Source of the DNA: Clostridia bacterium
Lineage (GTDB): Bacteria; Bacillota; Clostridia; Christensenellales; Maliibacteriaceae
Reading direction: 5' to 3'
Length of the DNA stretch: 5,640 nucleotides
Assembly (NCBI GenBank): GCA_017935825.1
Contig: JAGBGW010000062.1
Coordinates: 1-5,640, forward strand
A program made the position numbers and the translations under genes. This document shows, piece by piece, positions 5,485 through 5,640 of this stretch (the first letter of the stretch is position 1; the number at the start of each line of letters is the position of its first letter). Below the pieces are notes generated by a model that had not been told where the DNA came from, made no database searches, and saw only the letters and a program-made list of their open reading frames with translations.

Positions 5485-5640
5485 ATGCAATTGGTTTCTC
5501 GTTATTTTAGCATCAGCGACGTAAAGCTCGAAAGGGAAGAGCCCACAATCAAAGAACTGTATAAACGAAACATCCAAATCGCATGGCCTGCAGCGTTGGA
5601 AGGTGCGCTGATGAGCATTATTTCCTCCATCGATACCATG
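5485..5640 (+). CDS. MATE-family efflux transporter, N-terminal part (gene runs off the window)
   Basis: Fifty-two codons from ATG 5485 are open to the window edge. A charged cytoplasmic stretch of about 30 residues (DVKLEREEPTIKELYKRN) is followed by IAWPAALEGALMSIISSIDTM at residues 32-52, the start of the first transmembrane helix. The pattern I-A-x-P-A followed by a helix ending in D-T-M is characteristic of MATE exporters, which pump cationic drugs or metabolites out of the cell using a Na+ or H+ gradient. The substrate cannot be told from this fragment. AAAGG at 5473-5477, seven bases upstream, supports the start. It has its own strong promoter, so its link to fliB is position only. Confidence 0.82.
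   Translation, partial: MQLVSRYFSISDVKLEREEPTIKELYKRNIQIAWPAALEGALMSIISSIDTM

Overview
The window looks like the chromosome of an anaerobic low-to-mid GC Firmicute, most likely class Clostridia and possibly a gut species. The clues are an aldo/keto reductase with a clostridial-type double 4Fe-4S tail, a CPYC redoxin that starts with TTG, strong GGAG-type ribosome binding sites, a membrane-anchored PP2C phosphatase, a FliB-like cysteine-cluster protein and a Na+-driven-type MATE exporter. No tRNA, rRNA, CRISPR array, transposase or insertion sequence is visible. The genus cannot be fixed from this sequence.

The left part (1-1887) is read on the minus strand. An Fe-S aldo/keto reductase is followed 16 bases later by a small glutaredoxin/thioredoxin-like protein. 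The pair forms a probable two-gene redox operon ending at a good intrinsic terminator (452-483). Beyond the terminator lies the 5' part of a TrmH/SpoU-family RNA methyltransferase, which runs off the window edge and probably has its own promoter.

The 147-base region 1888-2034 is a divergent promoter region. An extended -10 promoter drives the reductase leftwards, and another drives a LOG-family phosphoribohydrolase rightwards. Three inverted repeats are packed between or over these promoters, including a perfect 14-bp palindrome on the -10/start region of the LOG promoter.

The right part (2035-5640) is read on the plus strand: LOG-family protein, PP2C phosphatase with one transmembrane segment and an extracytoplasmic domain, FliB-like protein, and the first 52 codons of a MATE transporter. 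The PP2C, LOG and MATE genes each have a recognisable promoter. An intrinsic terminator sits between the PP2C gene and fliB, directly against the fliB ribosome binding site.

The most notable oddity is the 3' end of the PP2C gene. Its frame stops at a TAA (4240-4242) but then stays open for 48 more codons that read as a natural continuation of the same domain, ending just before the terminator. This looks like a recent nonsense mutation, a sequencing error, or a stop that is read through or followed by reinitiation. I see no clearly new multi-gene system. The gene set is mostly recognisable housekeeping and accessory families.
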